This document shows, piece after piece, positions 1-8,398 of a DNA stretch of 62,612 bases. The position numbers were made by a program, and so were the translations under genes. The DNA lies in contig CAJFMZ010000002.1 in assembly GCA_904393575.1 (NCBI GenBank), positions 1 to 62,612 of the forward strand, read 5' to 3'. Origin of the DNA: an uncultured Sellimonas sp. GTDB taxonomy: Bacteria > Bacillota > Clostridia > Lachnospirales > Lachnospiraceae. The notes under the pieces were generated by a model. That model was not told the origin of the DNA. It was given only the letters and a program-made list of their open reading frames with translations, and searched no databases. The number at the start of each line of letters is the position of its first letter. Positions within the stretch are counted from its first letter, which is position 1.

Positions 1-1
1 A

Positions 2-607
2 TATCCACCGGAGACGATCATCAGCCACAGCTTTTTTCTGAGAAATCCGGAAGAATTTTACCGGTTTTATAAGGACCGGATGCTCTGTCTGGATGCCGAG
101 CCCAACCCGGCCCACAGAAAGCTTGCCGAACTGGAACAGGCAGGGAAACTTTCCGCGGTGGTCACCCAGAATATTGACGGACTCCATCAGAAGGCGGGGA
201 GCCGGACCGTCTATGAACTGCATGGAAGCATTCACAGGAATTACTGTATGAACTGCGGAAAATTTTATGACGCAGAGTATATCAAAGAGAGCGAAGGGAT
301 TCCGCGATGCAGCTGCGGCGGCATGATCAAGCCGGATGTGGTGCTGTATGAGGAGGGGCTGGATCCGGGGACGATTCAGAAATCCGTGTCAGCGATCTCT
401 CACGCGGATATGCTGATCATAGGCGGGACCTCCCTTGTCGTCTACCCGGCGGCGGGATTTATCGATTACTTCCGTGGAAAGTATCTGGTGCTGATCAATA
501 AGGCGGAGACCGGGAGGACGGTGCAGGCGGATCTGGTGATCCGGGAGCCGATCGGAAAAGTGATGGCACAAATCTCTTGCAATCCACAGGGAAATTCGCT
601 AAAATGA
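2..607 (+). CDS. cobB: Sir2-family NAD-dependent protein deacylase (5' end outside window)
   Basis: The frame is open from base 2, so the N-terminus with the first NAD-binding glycine motif lies outside the window; 201 residues are visible. Sirtuins remove acyl groups from lysines, using NAD and releasing nicotinamide. The core motif TQNIDGLHQKAG is followed by the catalytic histidine in ELHGS. Four zinc-type cysteines follow as C-x2-C (YCMNCGK) and C-x-C (RCSCGG), and a C-terminal GTSLVVYPAA segment contributes to NAD binding. This matches class U/III bacterial CobB-type sirtuins. The ATG at 80 is internal: residues before it (ISHSFFLRNPEEFYRFYKDR) align with the family. The gene ends 52 bases before asnB. 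The exact substrate acyl group cannot be read from the sequence. Confidence 0.93.
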   Translation, partial: YPPETIISHSFFLRNPEEFYRFYKDRMLCLDAEPNPAHRKLAELEQAGKLSAVVTQNIDGLHQKAGSRTVYELHGSIHRNYCMNCGKFYDAEYIKESEGIPRCSCGGMIKPDVVLYEEGLDPGTIQKSVSAISHADMLIIGGTSLVVYPAAGFIDYFRGKYLVLINKAETGRTVQADLVIREPIGKVMAQISCNPQGNSLK

Positions 608-659
608 TTAAGTTAGTATATTGACATCAGGAAACATTGGATATAAAAGGAGAAAACGT

Positions 660-2534
660 ATGTGCGGATTTGCAGGTTATGCAGGAATGAAAGAGTACGA
701 TACTTCCGTAATCCGGAAGATGACAGATAAGATTCGCCACAGAGGGCCGGATTCACAGGATGCCTTCGTAGAGGGCGGAGTCGGACTGGGCTTTGTGCGT
801 CTGAGCATTATTGACCTGGAAGGCGGGTCTCAGCCGATGTTTAACGAAGATAAAAATCTCGTTCTGATTTTTAACGGAGAGCTTTACAATTATCAGGGGA
901 TTCGGGAAGAGCTGATTCAGGCCGGACATGTCTTTACGACCCATACCGATTCCGAGATCCTCCTTCACGGATATGAAGAGTGGGGAAAAGAGGGACTGCT
1001 CGGACGGCTCAGAGGGATGTTCGCTTTTGTGATTTTTGACCGGAAGAAGAAGACGCTGTTCGGGGCAAGAGACCATTTTGGAATCAAGCCTTTCTACTAT
1101 TACCACAAGGACGGCACCTTCCTGTTCGGATCCGAGATCAAGTCTTTCCTGGCTCATCCGGATTTTAAAAAGGAGCTGTTTGAGGAGAAGCTTCCGGATT
1201 TCATGACATTTGGATGTATTCCGGGTGAGGAGACATTCTTCCGGAATGTGTACAAGCTTCTGCCGGGACATTACTTCACTTACGAAAACGACAAGATCGA
1301 TGTGAAGATGTACTGGGAACCGACCTTTGACATCGATGAGAACCAGACGATCGAAAGTGTGGCGGACAAGCTGGACGGCGTGCTGGATGACTCTGTGAAC
1401 AAGCACATCATCGCGGATGTGCCGGTGTGTTCGTTCCTTTCAAGCGGCGTAGACTCCAGCTATGTGGCTTATGAACTGAAGGACAAGGTGGATCTGACGA
1501 CATTTACGATTGACTTTGTGGAACAGAAATACAGCGAGGCGCCTCATGCGAAAGAGCTGGCGGACGAGCTTGGCATCCGCAACATCGGCCGGAAGGTTTC
1601 CGCGGACGAGTATTTTCATGATGCAGAGAAGATTCAGTACTATATGGATGAGCCTCTGGCCAATCCAAGTGCCAACCTTCTGTATTACATCTCCAACCGC
1701 TGCGCCCAGGATTTTAAAGTTGCCCTTTCCGGAGAAGGCGCGGACGAGATGTTCGGTGGATACAATATCTACCACGAGAATATTTCCCTTGGCGGATACC
1801 AGAAGCTTCCGAAATGGTTCCGGAAGGCAGTGGCCAGGGCAGTCACACCGCTTCCGAAGTTTAAAGGGAAAGGATTCCTGATCCGTGGAAGCAAGGATGT
1901 GGAAGAGCGCTATATCGGAAACAGCAATGTCTTCAAATATGAAGAAAGAGATGCATATCTGAAGAAAAAATACAAGAGCAGAAATCCGCTGGACATTGCC
2001 AAGGAATTCTATGATAAGGTACCGGATCTGGACGATGTGTCCAAGATGCAGTATCTGGACTTCAATATGTGGCTGCGTCAGGAGATTCTCCTGAAAGCGG
2101 ACAAGATGTCCATGGCAAACTCCCTGGAGCTTCGGGTACCGTTTATGGATATCGAGGTTTTCAAGACGGCCCGGACCATTCCTGCCAAGTGCAAGGTCAA
2201 CGAGTCCAACACGAAGCTTGCGTTCCGTGCTCTGGCGGACCGGAAATTCAGCAAGAAGAGCGCGGAGAGGAAGAAACTGATGTTCCCAAGCCCGCTTCCG
2301 AACTGGATGAGAGAAGACGAATATTACAATATGATCAAGAAGGAATTCAAAAGCGAGACCGCAGGAAAATTCTTTAACCGCAAAAAGATCCTTCAGCTTC
2401 TGGAGGAGCATAAGGAAGGAAAGGTGACCCATTCCATTCAGATCTGGGTAGTCTACACCTTCCTGATGTGGTACAAAGCCTACTTTACCAACGATGGAGA
2501 TCTGGAAAAGATTCAGGCAGACTGTGCACACTAA
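660..2534 (+). CDS. asnB: Asparagine synthase (glutamine-hydrolysing)
   Basis: This 624-residue protein makes asparagine from aspartate, glutamine and ATP in the cytosol. The start at 660 is fixed by the family: after Met removal the N-terminal cysteine of MCGFAGYAG is the glutaminase nucleophile, and AAAGGAGA lies 8 bases upstream. A longer frame from 621 would bury that cysteine and is rejected. The glutaminase domain fills about residues 1-210, with RHRGPDS near residue 27. The synthetase domain follows, with the ATP-pyrophosphatase loop SSGVDSS near residue 261 and GEGADEMFGGY near residue 357. The length fits the AsnB family of Firmicutes. It appears monocistronic, ending in a terminator at 2543. 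Confidence 0.96.
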   Translation: MCGFAGYAGMKEYDTSVIRKMTDKIRHRGPDSQDAFVEGGVGLGFVRLSIIDLEGGSQPMFNEDKNLVLIFNGELYNYQGIREELIQAGHVFTTHTDSEILLHGYEEWGKEGLLGRLRGMFAFVIFDRKKKTLFGARDHFGIKPFYYYHKDGTFLFGSEIKSFLAHPDFKKELFEEKLPDFMTFGCIPGEETFFRNVYKLLPGHYFTYENDKIDVKMYWEPTFDIDENQTIESVADKLDGVLDDSVNKHIIADVPVCSFLSSGVDSSYVAYELKDKVDLTTFTIDFVEQKYSEAPHAKELADELGIRNIGRKVSADEYFHDAEKIQYYMDEPLANPSANLLYYISNRCAQDFKVALSGEGADEMFGGYNIYHENISLGGYQKLPKWFRKAVARAVTPLPKFKGKGFLIRGSKDVEERYIGNSNVFKYEERDAYLKKKYKSRNPLDIAKEFYDKVPDLDDVSKMQYLDFNMWLRQEILLKADKMSMANSLELRVPFMDIEVFKTARTIPAKCKVNESNTKLAFRALADRKFSKKSAERKKLMFPSPLPNWMREDEYYNMIKKEFKSETAGKFFNRKKILQLLEEHKEGKVTHSIQIWVVYTFLMWYKAYFTNDGDLEKIQADCAH

Positions 2535-2542
2535 GAAAAACG

Positions 2543-2590
2543 AACCGCTTCCCTCTGTGCGATGATGCAGCAGAGGAAAGCGGTTTTTTA
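2543..2590 (+). terminator. Rho-independent terminator after asnB
   Basis: The arm AACCGCTTCCCTCTG (2543-2557) pairs with CAGAGGAAAGCGGTT (2571-2585) with one mismatch, followed by a run of T. It lies 8 bases after the asnB stop and also separates asnB from the convergent gene at 2626. Confidence 0.85.
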
Positions 2591-2625
2591 ATTTTGTGAT
2601 AAACTTTTTTCTTTTCCCTTTTTGA

Positions 2626-3234
2626 TTACGGTCTTGGAGCCGTGACTCCAAATCCGGCGTTTGGATGCAGGAGAGAAAAGACTACATCCGCGGCAAAGAA
2701 CAGGAAGAGGAGCACGCAAAGAGCAAAACGGAAGGTATCCGGCAGCTTTTTGTAACGCCTGTTCAGGGCCGGCGCCGCAACATAGAGAATGGCAAGTCCC
2801 CCGGTGCCGAAAAGGAGAAGCCCTTCCAGGCAGACAAAGCCTTTCAGGTTGATGAGGGAATCCCGGTAATCCCACCAGCGCATGCCGTAGAGTTTCCAGA
2901 GGACGCTTCCCGTCACATATTCCAGCGTTCCGGCCACAAGCATCGTCATCAGGAACACCTGATGCGGATGCCGGGCGAACCGGCCAAGCAGAAGGACGAT
3001 CAGTACGCCTCCAAATCCGTAGATCGGAAGCCACGGTCCGTAGAGAACTCCACGGTTTACGACAGCATGATCGGTAAAGACATGCAGAAGGACCTCCCAA
3101 AGCCATCCTGCAAAGGAAAATGTAAAGAAGAACAGGAGACAGGAAGAGAGGGAATACCGATGCATGCTCTGGCTGATCAGCTCCGCCTTTTCTGTAGTAT
3201 AAAATTCTTTGGCCATCATATATTTCTGTAACAT
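2626..3234 (-). CDS. Multi-pass membrane protein of the putative ABC-transporter type IV (CmpB-like) family
   Basis: The 202-residue product has about five hydrophobic segments. Its motif block FAGWLWEV ... VNRGVLYGPWLPIYGFGG resembles the CmpB-like putative ABC-transporter type IV family (Pfam PF06541), common in Lachnospiraceae and of unknown function. The start at 3234 is chosen because GAGAGGCGG precedes it at good spacing. A longer frame from 3273 adds 13 charged residues but has no ribosome binding site. The gene is alone on the minus strand, convergent with asnB and divergent from sdaAB. No ATPase partner is adjacent, so a transport role is not established. Confidence 0.72.
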   Translation of the reverse strand: MLQKYMMAKEFYTTEKAELISQSMHRYSLSSCLLFFFTFSFAGWLWEVLLHVFTDHAVVNRGVLYGPWLPIYGFGGVLIVLLLGRFARHPHQVFLMTMLVAGTLEYVTGSVLWKLYGMRWWDYRDSLINLKGFVCLEGLLLFGTGGLAILYVAAPALNRRYKKLPDTFRFALCVLLFLFFAADVVFSLLHPNAGFGVTAPRP

Positions 3235-3430
3235 TTTTTCCGCCTCTCTTTCCTTTCCTGTTTCTGATTTCATTGTAAAACATAAAACCGAAGAACAGCA
3301 AAAGCCGTTCTTAGGATATTATAAAGATTTCAGATGGAAAATTAAGAAATTATGAAGAGGGCTTTTTGGGCCTTTCTTTGGGATCTTCTATGCAGATTTT
3401 GTGAAATCTCTTTTGGGGAATCGGGAAATA

Positions 3431-3439
3431 TGTTATATT
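3431..3439 (+). promoter_or_regulatory. Possible extended -10 promoter of the serine dehydratase operon
   Basis: TGTTATATT fits an extended -10 element (TG-n-TATATT). No good -35 box lies upstream. It sits about 35 bases before the sdaAB start in the divergent intergenic region 3235-3474. Confidence 0.35.
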
Positions 3440-3474
3440 AAGAAAAGCAAAGAAAGTAACCGGAGGAAATGGGT

Positions 3475-4143
3475 ATGAAGTTTTTGAGTATTTTTGATGT
3501 GATCGGTCCGAATATGATCGGACCTTCCAGCTCACATACAGCGGGGGCATGTTCCATGGCCCTTCTGGCGCGCAAGATGTGTCCGGAACCGATCCGGAAA
3601 GTGGTCTTTACACTTTATGGGTCTTTTTCCAAGACGTACCATGGACATGGCACTGATCGTGCGCTTCTGGGCGGGATCCTGGGATTCGACACAGACGATG
3701 CGAGGATCCGGGACGCTTTTGACTGGGCCAAAAAGATGGGAGTCGAGTATGAGTTTGTCATTGACGAGGAAACCCGGACAGACCATCCGAATACAGCCGA
3801 CATGGACATTACCGGCGTCAATGGACATAAGCTGTTCGTCAGAGGGGAGTCCATCGGAGGCGGCAAGATCCGGATCGTCCAGATTAACGGGATTGACGTT
3901 GAGTTTACAGGAGAGTACAGTACGCTGATTGTCAGACAGATTGACAAGCCGGGCGTGGTTGCGCATATTACCCAGTGCCTGAGCAGGCATGAAGTGAATA
4001 TCGCCTTTATGAGGCTGTTCCGGGAGGACAAGGGGGCGGATGCCTTTACGATTGTAGAGTCGGATGAGCAGATTCCCGAAGAGATTTTGGCGGAGATTCA
4101 CAAGAATGAAAACGTACAGGATCTGATGCTTGTACAGATGTAG
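3475..4143 (+). CDS. sdaAB: L-serine ammonia-lyase, iron-sulfur-dependent, beta subunit
   Basis: This is the 222-residue beta chain of the two-subunit anaerobic L-serine dehydratase, which converts L-serine to pyruvate and ammonia. The N-terminal signature DVIGPNMIGPSSSHTAG is typical. A C-terminal ACT-like domain lies at about residues 150-222 (VRQIDKPGVVAHITQCLSRH) and is probably regulatory. Two ATGs lie close together (3469 and 3475). GGAGG at 3462-3466 is only 2 bases from the first and 8 from the second, so 3475 is the better start. The alpha subunit gene begins 11 bases downstream, so the two are co-transcribed. Confidence 0.94.
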   Translation: MKFLSIFDVIGPNMIGPSSSHTAGACSMALLARKMCPEPIRKVVFTLYGSFSKTYHGHGTDRALLGGILGFDTDDARIRDAFDWAKKMGVEYEFVIDEETRTDHPNTADMDITGVNGHKLFVRGESIGGGKIRIVQINGIDVEFTGEYSTLIVRQIDKPGVVAHITQCLSRHEVNIAFMRLFREDKGADAFTIVESDEQIPEEILAEIHKNENVQDLMLVQM

Positions 4144-4154
4144 GGGGACAGAAC

Positions 4155-5030
4155 ATGGATTTTATTTCAGGACAGACACTTCTTGAAGTGTGTGAAAAGG
4201 AACAGCTTCCGGTCTCGGAAGTGATGAGACAAAGAGAAATCACCTGCGGTCAGATGCCGGCGGAGAAGATACAGGAAAAGCTGGATGAGGCACTCCGGAT
4301 TATGAAAAATGCGGTGGAAGAGCCCATCAGACATCCGAAGAAGTCCATCGGCGGGCTGATTGGGGGCGAGGCAAAGCTTGTGGCAGATCATGAGGGAAGT
4401 CCTGCTTCCGTGTGCGGGACGCCCCTTTCCAGGGCGATTGCCTACAGTATGGCAGTGCTGGAAGTCAATGCGTCCATGGGGCTCATTGTGGCGGCGCCGA
4501 CGGCAGGATCTGCAGGAGTCCTTCCGGGAGTTCTGCTTGCTGTCAGAGATACGAAACAGGTGGATGATGAAATGCTGCGCAGAGGTCTTCTGAACGCATC
4601 GGCCGTGGGGTATATTCTGATGCGCAACGCATCGGTATCCGGTGCTGAGGCCGGATGCCAGGCCGAGGTCGGAGCGGCTTCCGCCATGGCGGCAAGTGCC
4701 GTGGTGGAGATGATGGGAGGTACGCCAAAGATGTGTCTGGATGCAGCCTCCATCGCCATGGCCAATCTTCTCGGCATGGTGTGTGATCCGATCGCCGGAC
4801 TGGTGGAGGCACCGTGCCAGAGCCGGAATGCCATTGGAGTGGCCAATGCGCTGACCTGTGCAGAGCTTGCTTTAAGCGGAGTCAAAAGCGTCATTCCATT
4901 TGACGAGATGGCAGAAGCCATGTACCATGTAGGAAAGAGCCTTCCATTTGAACTGCGGGAGACGGCCATGGGCGGATGTGCCGGGACACCGACCGGCTGC
5001 GCTCTTGGGTGTGAGATCTGCGGAAAGTAA
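4155..5030 (+). CDS. sdaAA: L-serine ammonia-lyase, iron-sulfur-dependent, alpha subunit
   Basis: The 291-residue alpha chain carries the oxygen-sensitive iron-sulfur cluster that binds the serine hydroxyl. Candidate cluster ligands are visible in CDPIAGLVEAPCQSRN and in the C-terminal GCAGTPTGCALGCEICGK. Glycine- and alanine-rich stretches (GLIVAAPTAGSAGVLPG) match the family. With sdaAB it forms a serine-degrading enzyme linking amino acid catabolism to pyruvate in anaerobes. AGGGGGA precedes the start. A GC-rich terminator closes the operon at 5067. Confidence 0.95.
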   Translation: MDFISGQTLLEVCEKEQLPVSEVMRQREITCGQMPAEKIQEKLDEALRIMKNAVEEPIRHPKKSIGGLIGGEAKLVADHEGSPASVCGTPLSRAIAYSMAVLEVNASMGLIVAAPTAGSAGVLPGVLLAVRDTKQVDDEMLRRGLLNASAVGYILMRNASVSGAEAGCQAEVGAASAMAASAVVEMMGGTPKMCLDAASIAMANLLGMVCDPIAGLVEAPCQSRNAIGVANALTCAELALSGVKSVIPFDEMAEAMYHVGKSLPFELRETAMGGCAGTPTGCALGCEICGK

Positions 5031-5066
5031 AGGAAGAGCAGGGGGGATTTCTGCGAAAGAAAAGAG

Positions 5067-5090
5067 CGGGGGAGACGCCTCCCCCGTTTT
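5067..5090 (+). terminator. Rho-independent terminator after sdaAA
   Basis: CGGGGGAG (5067-5074) pairs perfectly with CTCCCCCG (5079-5086) around a 4-base loop and is followed by TTTT. It begins 36 bases after the sdaAA stop. Confidence 0.9.
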
Positions 5091-5114
5091 GATATTTGGA
5101 AAGAAGGGGTAAAT

Positions 5115-6080
5115 ATGAACAGACAAACAAAACCATTAAAACCATATCATGGAATTCTTGTGCTGATCCTGACTGCGGTCTGTGTCTTTCTGATTGGTCC
5201 GGCCCTCAGCAGCCGTATGGGGCTTTACGGGACGCTGGTCAGCGAGCTTTTGATGCTCGCAATTGCAGTGGGATGTACCTTTTTGTTTCATGGAAATCCG
5301 AAGTATGTATTTCCGGTGCGGAAGCCGACCCTTCCAGGACTCTTTGGCACCTTTTTGTTCTGGATGGGCATGATCGGAATCGCTATGGCCTTTACGATGG
5401 TGCTGGCGATATTTTTCCCAAATGAAATCATGGGAACCAGCGAGGGACTTTCCTACTCCTTCCTGAGTGTTCCGGCACTGATCGCCATCCTGATCGTATC
5501 CATCACACCTGCAGTCTGCGAGGAGGCCGTATTTCGCGGCGTCGTATTCAACAGCTTCTGGCCAATCGGAAATCAATCCGTGGTCATTGTTCTGACCGGC
5601 TGTATCTTCGGCGCTTTTCACGGCAGTATCTGGAGATTTTTCCCGACGGCGATTCTGGGGATGGCGATGGGCTACCTGCTGGCGGAGACCGGAAACATGG
5701 TCTACAACATGGTGTTCCATGCTGTCAACAACCTGCTTCCGCTTGCCTTGATGTTCGGTCTTCAAAAGCTGATGGACGGACTGTACCAGACAGGGGGAAG
5801 CCCAGCGTATGGAGAGCCGGTCTATGGGGGAACGACCTATTCTCTGATGGCGGCCGGAGTCTATATTGCGGCTTTGGGTGTAGCGGTTGTTCTTGTTTAT
5901 GCGGGCAATTTCCTGATCCATATGGGAAGAAAAGGTTACGAAGGAAAGATGTTTGCAGGACACCGGAGAAGGCACCTTTACATTCTCATCGGTACGGTTG
6001 TCGTGTGCTTTGTGCTTGGATGCATGATGGTCTTTGCATCGGCGGCAGCAAATGCGGTGGGACACATGATTTATTACTAG
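5115..6080 (+). CDS. CPBP-family intramembrane metalloprotease
   Basis: A 321-residue membrane protein with about eight hydrophobic segments. The three CPBP (Abi/CAAX protease and bacteriocin-processing) motifs are present: EEAVFRG near residue 136, FGAFHGSIWRFFPTAILG near residue 163, and FHAVNN near residue 200. The glutamates and histidines are the expected metal-binding and catalytic residues of an intramembrane glutamic-type protease. Such proteins can process prenylated or signalling peptides, confer bacteriocin immunity, or have unknown substrates; nothing nearby identifies a substrate. GAAGGGG lies upstream of the start. The next gene follows after 17 bases and may be co-transcribed. 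Confidence 0.9.
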   Translation: MNRQTKPLKPYHGILVLILTAVCVFLIGPALSSRMGLYGTLVSELLMLAIAVGCTFLFHGNPKYVFPVRKPTLPGLFGTFLFWMGMIGIAMAFTMVLAIFFPNEIMGTSEGLSYSFLSVPALIAILIVSITPAVCEEAVFRGVVFNSFWPIGNQSVVIVLTGCIFGAFHGSIWRFFPTAILGMAMGYLLAETGNMVYNMVFHAVNNLLPLALMFGLQKLMDGLYQTGGSPAYGEPVYGGTTYSLMAAGVYIAALGVAVVLVYAGNFLIHMGRKGYEGKMFAGHRRRHLYILIGTVVVCFVLGCMMVFASAAANAVGHMIYY

Positions 6081-6097
6081 AAAAGAGGGAACGAAAC

Positions 6098-6484
6098 ATG
6101 GGAGTGAAACAGGATTTTGTACTGAGAAGACTGGAAGACCAGGCCAGATTTCTGGCCAAACTGATTCTAGGAAAAGATGAAGCCGATTACGAACTGCCGG
6201 AGTACGAAGCCATGGATAATGAGGTGGACCGTCTGTACCGGGAAATCCTCTCTCTTGCGGATGCCGGAGAAATTAATGAGGCAGAAAATCTCCTTCTGGA
6301 GAAACTGGAGACAGGGGATCTGGGGATGTTTGAGATGGCGCTTTGCTTCTATCTCCATCTGGCACATATGGATGAAGCATTTCTGGAGGATCACCAGTAT
6401 ACGCGGGAAGAGATCGGAGAGGGCATGGAATCTCTGGCGGAAGACTTTGGGGTGAGCGGACTTGAGATCAGTATGGGAAACTAA
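6098..6484 (+). CDS. Small acidic protein resembling DUF6483
   Basis: A 128-residue acidic, predicted all-helical soluble protein beginning MGVKQDFVLRRLEDQARFLA. The start at 6098 is preceded by AGAGGGA; an upstream in-frame ATG at 6005 lies inside the protease gene and is rejected. The pattern QDFVLRRLEDQARFLAKLILGKD resembles small Lachnospiraceae proteins grouped as DUF6483, whose function is unknown. That match is from memory and not certain. It sits between the CPBP protease and cbiG, 16 bases before the chosen cbiG start, so it could be transcribed with the cobalamin genes. No catalytic motif is visible. Confidence 0.65.
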   Translation: MGVKQDFVLRRLEDQARFLAKLILGKDEADYELPEYEAMDNEVDRLYREILSLADAGEINEAENLLLEKLETGDLGMFEMALCFYLHLAHMDEAFLEDHQYTREEIGEGMESLAEDFGVSGLEISMGN

Positions 6485-6500
6485 CTGCGGTACCGTCCGC

Positions 6501-7598
6501 ATGATCAGTTTTACATCGGAAGGTCACAGGCGGAATGCTCTGCTGAAAAGACTGCTGGACCGGGAGGGCATCCCCTGCAGAGGATACCGGAAAGGGACGG
6601 CGCCGGGGGGAGAGGAGCTCCTGGAAGTGTCTGCGATGTACGACTGGGTAAAAGAAGGATGGGGGCGGGACGCCTACATCTTTATCGGCGCGGCTGGAAT
6701 TGCCGTGCGGAGTATTGCTCCATTTGTCAAGGATAAATTTACCGATTCGCCGGTTCTTGCGATGGATGAGAAGGGGCGATTTATTATTCCGCTTCTGTCC
6801 AGCCATCTGGGCGGGGCGGCAGATCTTGCAGTCTTGCTTGCCGATTTGACCAAAGCGGAGGCGGTGGTGACGACAGCCACGGACTTAAACGGGAAGTTTG
6901 CGGTGGATGTGTTTGCAAAAGAAAACGGCATGGAAATTGCCGACAGAGAGCTGGCCAGGCGGATTTCCGCCCTGGTTTTGCAGGGAAAACAGATCGGATT
7001 TTATTCGGAGTTCCAGGCAGAAGGGGAGATGCCGGAAGAACTGCTGCCAAAAGAGCGGCTCCTGGATCTGGAAGCGGAGCTCCCTGGGATTGCAGTGCTG
7101 GCATCACATCCCAAAGAAGAGCACCCTGGGATTTTATATCTGTATCCGAAAGTGCTCAGTATCGGGATCGGATGCAAAAGAGGCATCACAAAGGAGAAGA
7201 TCGAGGAGAAACTGGGAGAGCTTCTGGACCGGGATGGATACGGGATCGATCAAATCAGAGTGCTTGCCAGCATTGACCGGAAAGGGGACGAGGAAGGGAT
7301 TCTCGCCTTTGCGGAGGAGCACGGGATTTTGTTTCAGACCTATACGGCAGAGGAGCTCAACACAGTGGAAGGGGTGACGTCTTCCTCTGAGTTTGTGAGG
7401 AAAATAACAGGAACGGACAATGTGTGCGAGCGGGCGGCGCTCCTCGCCGGAAAGTCCGGGGAACTGATCGATAAAAAAGAGACATTTGGAGGCCTGACCC
7501 TTGCAGCGGTCAGAATGGACTGCCGGCTTGTATTTGGAAGGAACAAAGGCAGGGGCGTTCGGATGTCTTGTCAGGAAGGAAAGGGGGATCCATCATGA
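6501..7598 (+). CDS. cbiG: Cobalt-precorrin 5A hydrolase
   Basis: The 365-residue product opens the delta-lactone ring of cobalt-precorrin-5A and releases acetaldehyde in the anaerobic cobalamin pathway. N-terminal FIGAAGIAVRSIAPFVKDKFTDSPVL and central PLLSSHLGGAADLA are CbiG hallmarks. A C-terminal domain starts near residue 215 with GIGCKRGITKEKIEE. The start at 6501 (MISFTSEGHRR) fits the family N-terminus, but no strong ribosome binding site is visible. An in-frame ATG at 6462 overlaps the previous gene, so translation may be coupled. The stop overlaps the cbiJ start. This gene is upstream of the cobalamin riboswitch at 13484 and has no riboswitch of its own in view. Confidence 0.92.
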   Translation: MISFTSEGHRRNALLKRLLDREGIPCRGYRKGTAPGGEELLEVSAMYDWVKEGWGRDAYIFIGAAGIAVRSIAPFVKDKFTDSPVLAMDEKGRFIIPLLSSHLGGAADLAVLLADLTKAEAVVTTATDLNGKFAVDVFAKENGMEIADRELARRISALVLQGKQIGFYSEFQAEGEMPEELLPKERLLDLEAELPGIAVLASHPKEEHPGILYLYPKVLSIGIGCKRGITKEKIEEKLGELLDRDGYGIDQIRVLASIDRKGDEEGILAFAEEHGILFQTYTAEELNTVEGVTSSSEFVRKITGTDNVCERAALLAGKSGELIDKKETFGGLTLAAVRMDCRLVFGRNKGRGVRMSCQEGKGDPS

Positions 7599-8398
7599 AA
7601 CATATTTTAATCTTTGCCGGTACGACCGAGGGCAGGGAATTGATGGAAAAGATCAAACATTTTCCTGTGGAAGTGTTTGTCAGCGTTGCGACGGAGTATG
7701 GAAGAGAATGCCTGTTAAAGGAACCGGAAGGAGAGCGGGCGTATTATGCCAAGCACGGAGAAGTACAGGCCGGAAATCTGAATGTCATTGCGGGCCGGAT
7801 GAAGGAAGTGGAGATGAAAAACTATATACTCCGGCAGAAGATTGATCTGGTGGTGGACGCCACCCATCCGTTTGCGCAGGAAGTGACAAAGAATATCAAG
7901 GAAGCCTGCCGGGAGACCAACGTGTCGTATGTCAGGCTCTTAAGGACCCAGGTGGAGAAGGAGGAAAATCTGGTCTATGTGTCTTCCGTAGAAGAGGGAG
8001 TCCAATGGCTGGAGAAGACGACAGGCAATATCCTGATTACAACGGGGAGCAAGGAGCTTGCGGCCTATACCAAGCTTACGGATTACCAGAACCGCTGCTA
8101 CGCCAGAGTGCTTTCCACAAAAGAATCCGTGGAAGAGAGTGTGCGGCTTGGGTTGGAAGGCACCCACCTGATTGCCATGCAGGGACCATTCTCAGAGGAA
8201 ATGAATATAGCGACCATCCATCATGTTCAGGCGGAATATCTGATCACCAAAGAGTCCGGCAGCGCAGGCGGATTTGAGGATAAGGCACGGGCAGCAGCCA
8301 GGACTGGTGCGGTCCTTGTGGTAGTGGAACGGCCGAAGGAAGAGGGAGAGACCTTTGACGAAGTGGTGGAAAGGATCCGTGTATGGTCGTTACAATAA
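7595..8398 (+). CDS. cbiJ: Precorrin-6A / cobalt-precorrin-6A reductase
   Basis: A 267-residue NAD(P)H-dependent reductase that reduces a macrocycle double bond of (cobalt-)precorrin-6A. The nucleotide-binding start ILIFAGTTEGRELME is diagnostic, as are VDATHPFAQEVTKNI near residue 88 and AMQGPFSEEMN near residue 197. The start at 7595 overlaps the cbiG stop and has AAGGGGGAT upstream; a longer frame from 7568 lies within cbiG. It overlaps the next gene by 16 bases. Placement with cbiG supports the anaerobic pathway. Confidence 0.93.
   Translation: MKHILIFAGTTEGRELMEKIKHFPVEVFVSVATEYGRECLLKEPEGERAYYAKHGEVQAGNLNVIAGRMKEVEMKNYILRQKIDLVVDATHPFAQEVTKNIKEACRETNVSYVRLLRTQVEKEENLVYVSSVEEGVQWLEKTTGNILITTGSKELAAYTKLTDYQNRCYARVLSTKESVEESVRLGLEGTHLIAMQGPFSEEMNIATIHHVQAEYLITKESGSAGGFEDKARAAARTGAVLVVVERPKEEGETFDEVVERIRVWSLQ

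Noticed and set aside
621-647. TTGACA and TATAAA before asnB as a promoter
   Set aside because: The spacing is only 15 bases and the TATAAA overlaps the ribosome binding site.
621-659. Upstream in-frame start for asnB
   Set aside because: It would mask the catalytic N-terminal cysteine, and the ribosome binding site belongs to the ATG at 660.
1440-2651. Long minus-strand frame opposite asnB
   Set aside because: It mirrors the codon pattern of asnB and has no recognisable domain; asnB is clear.
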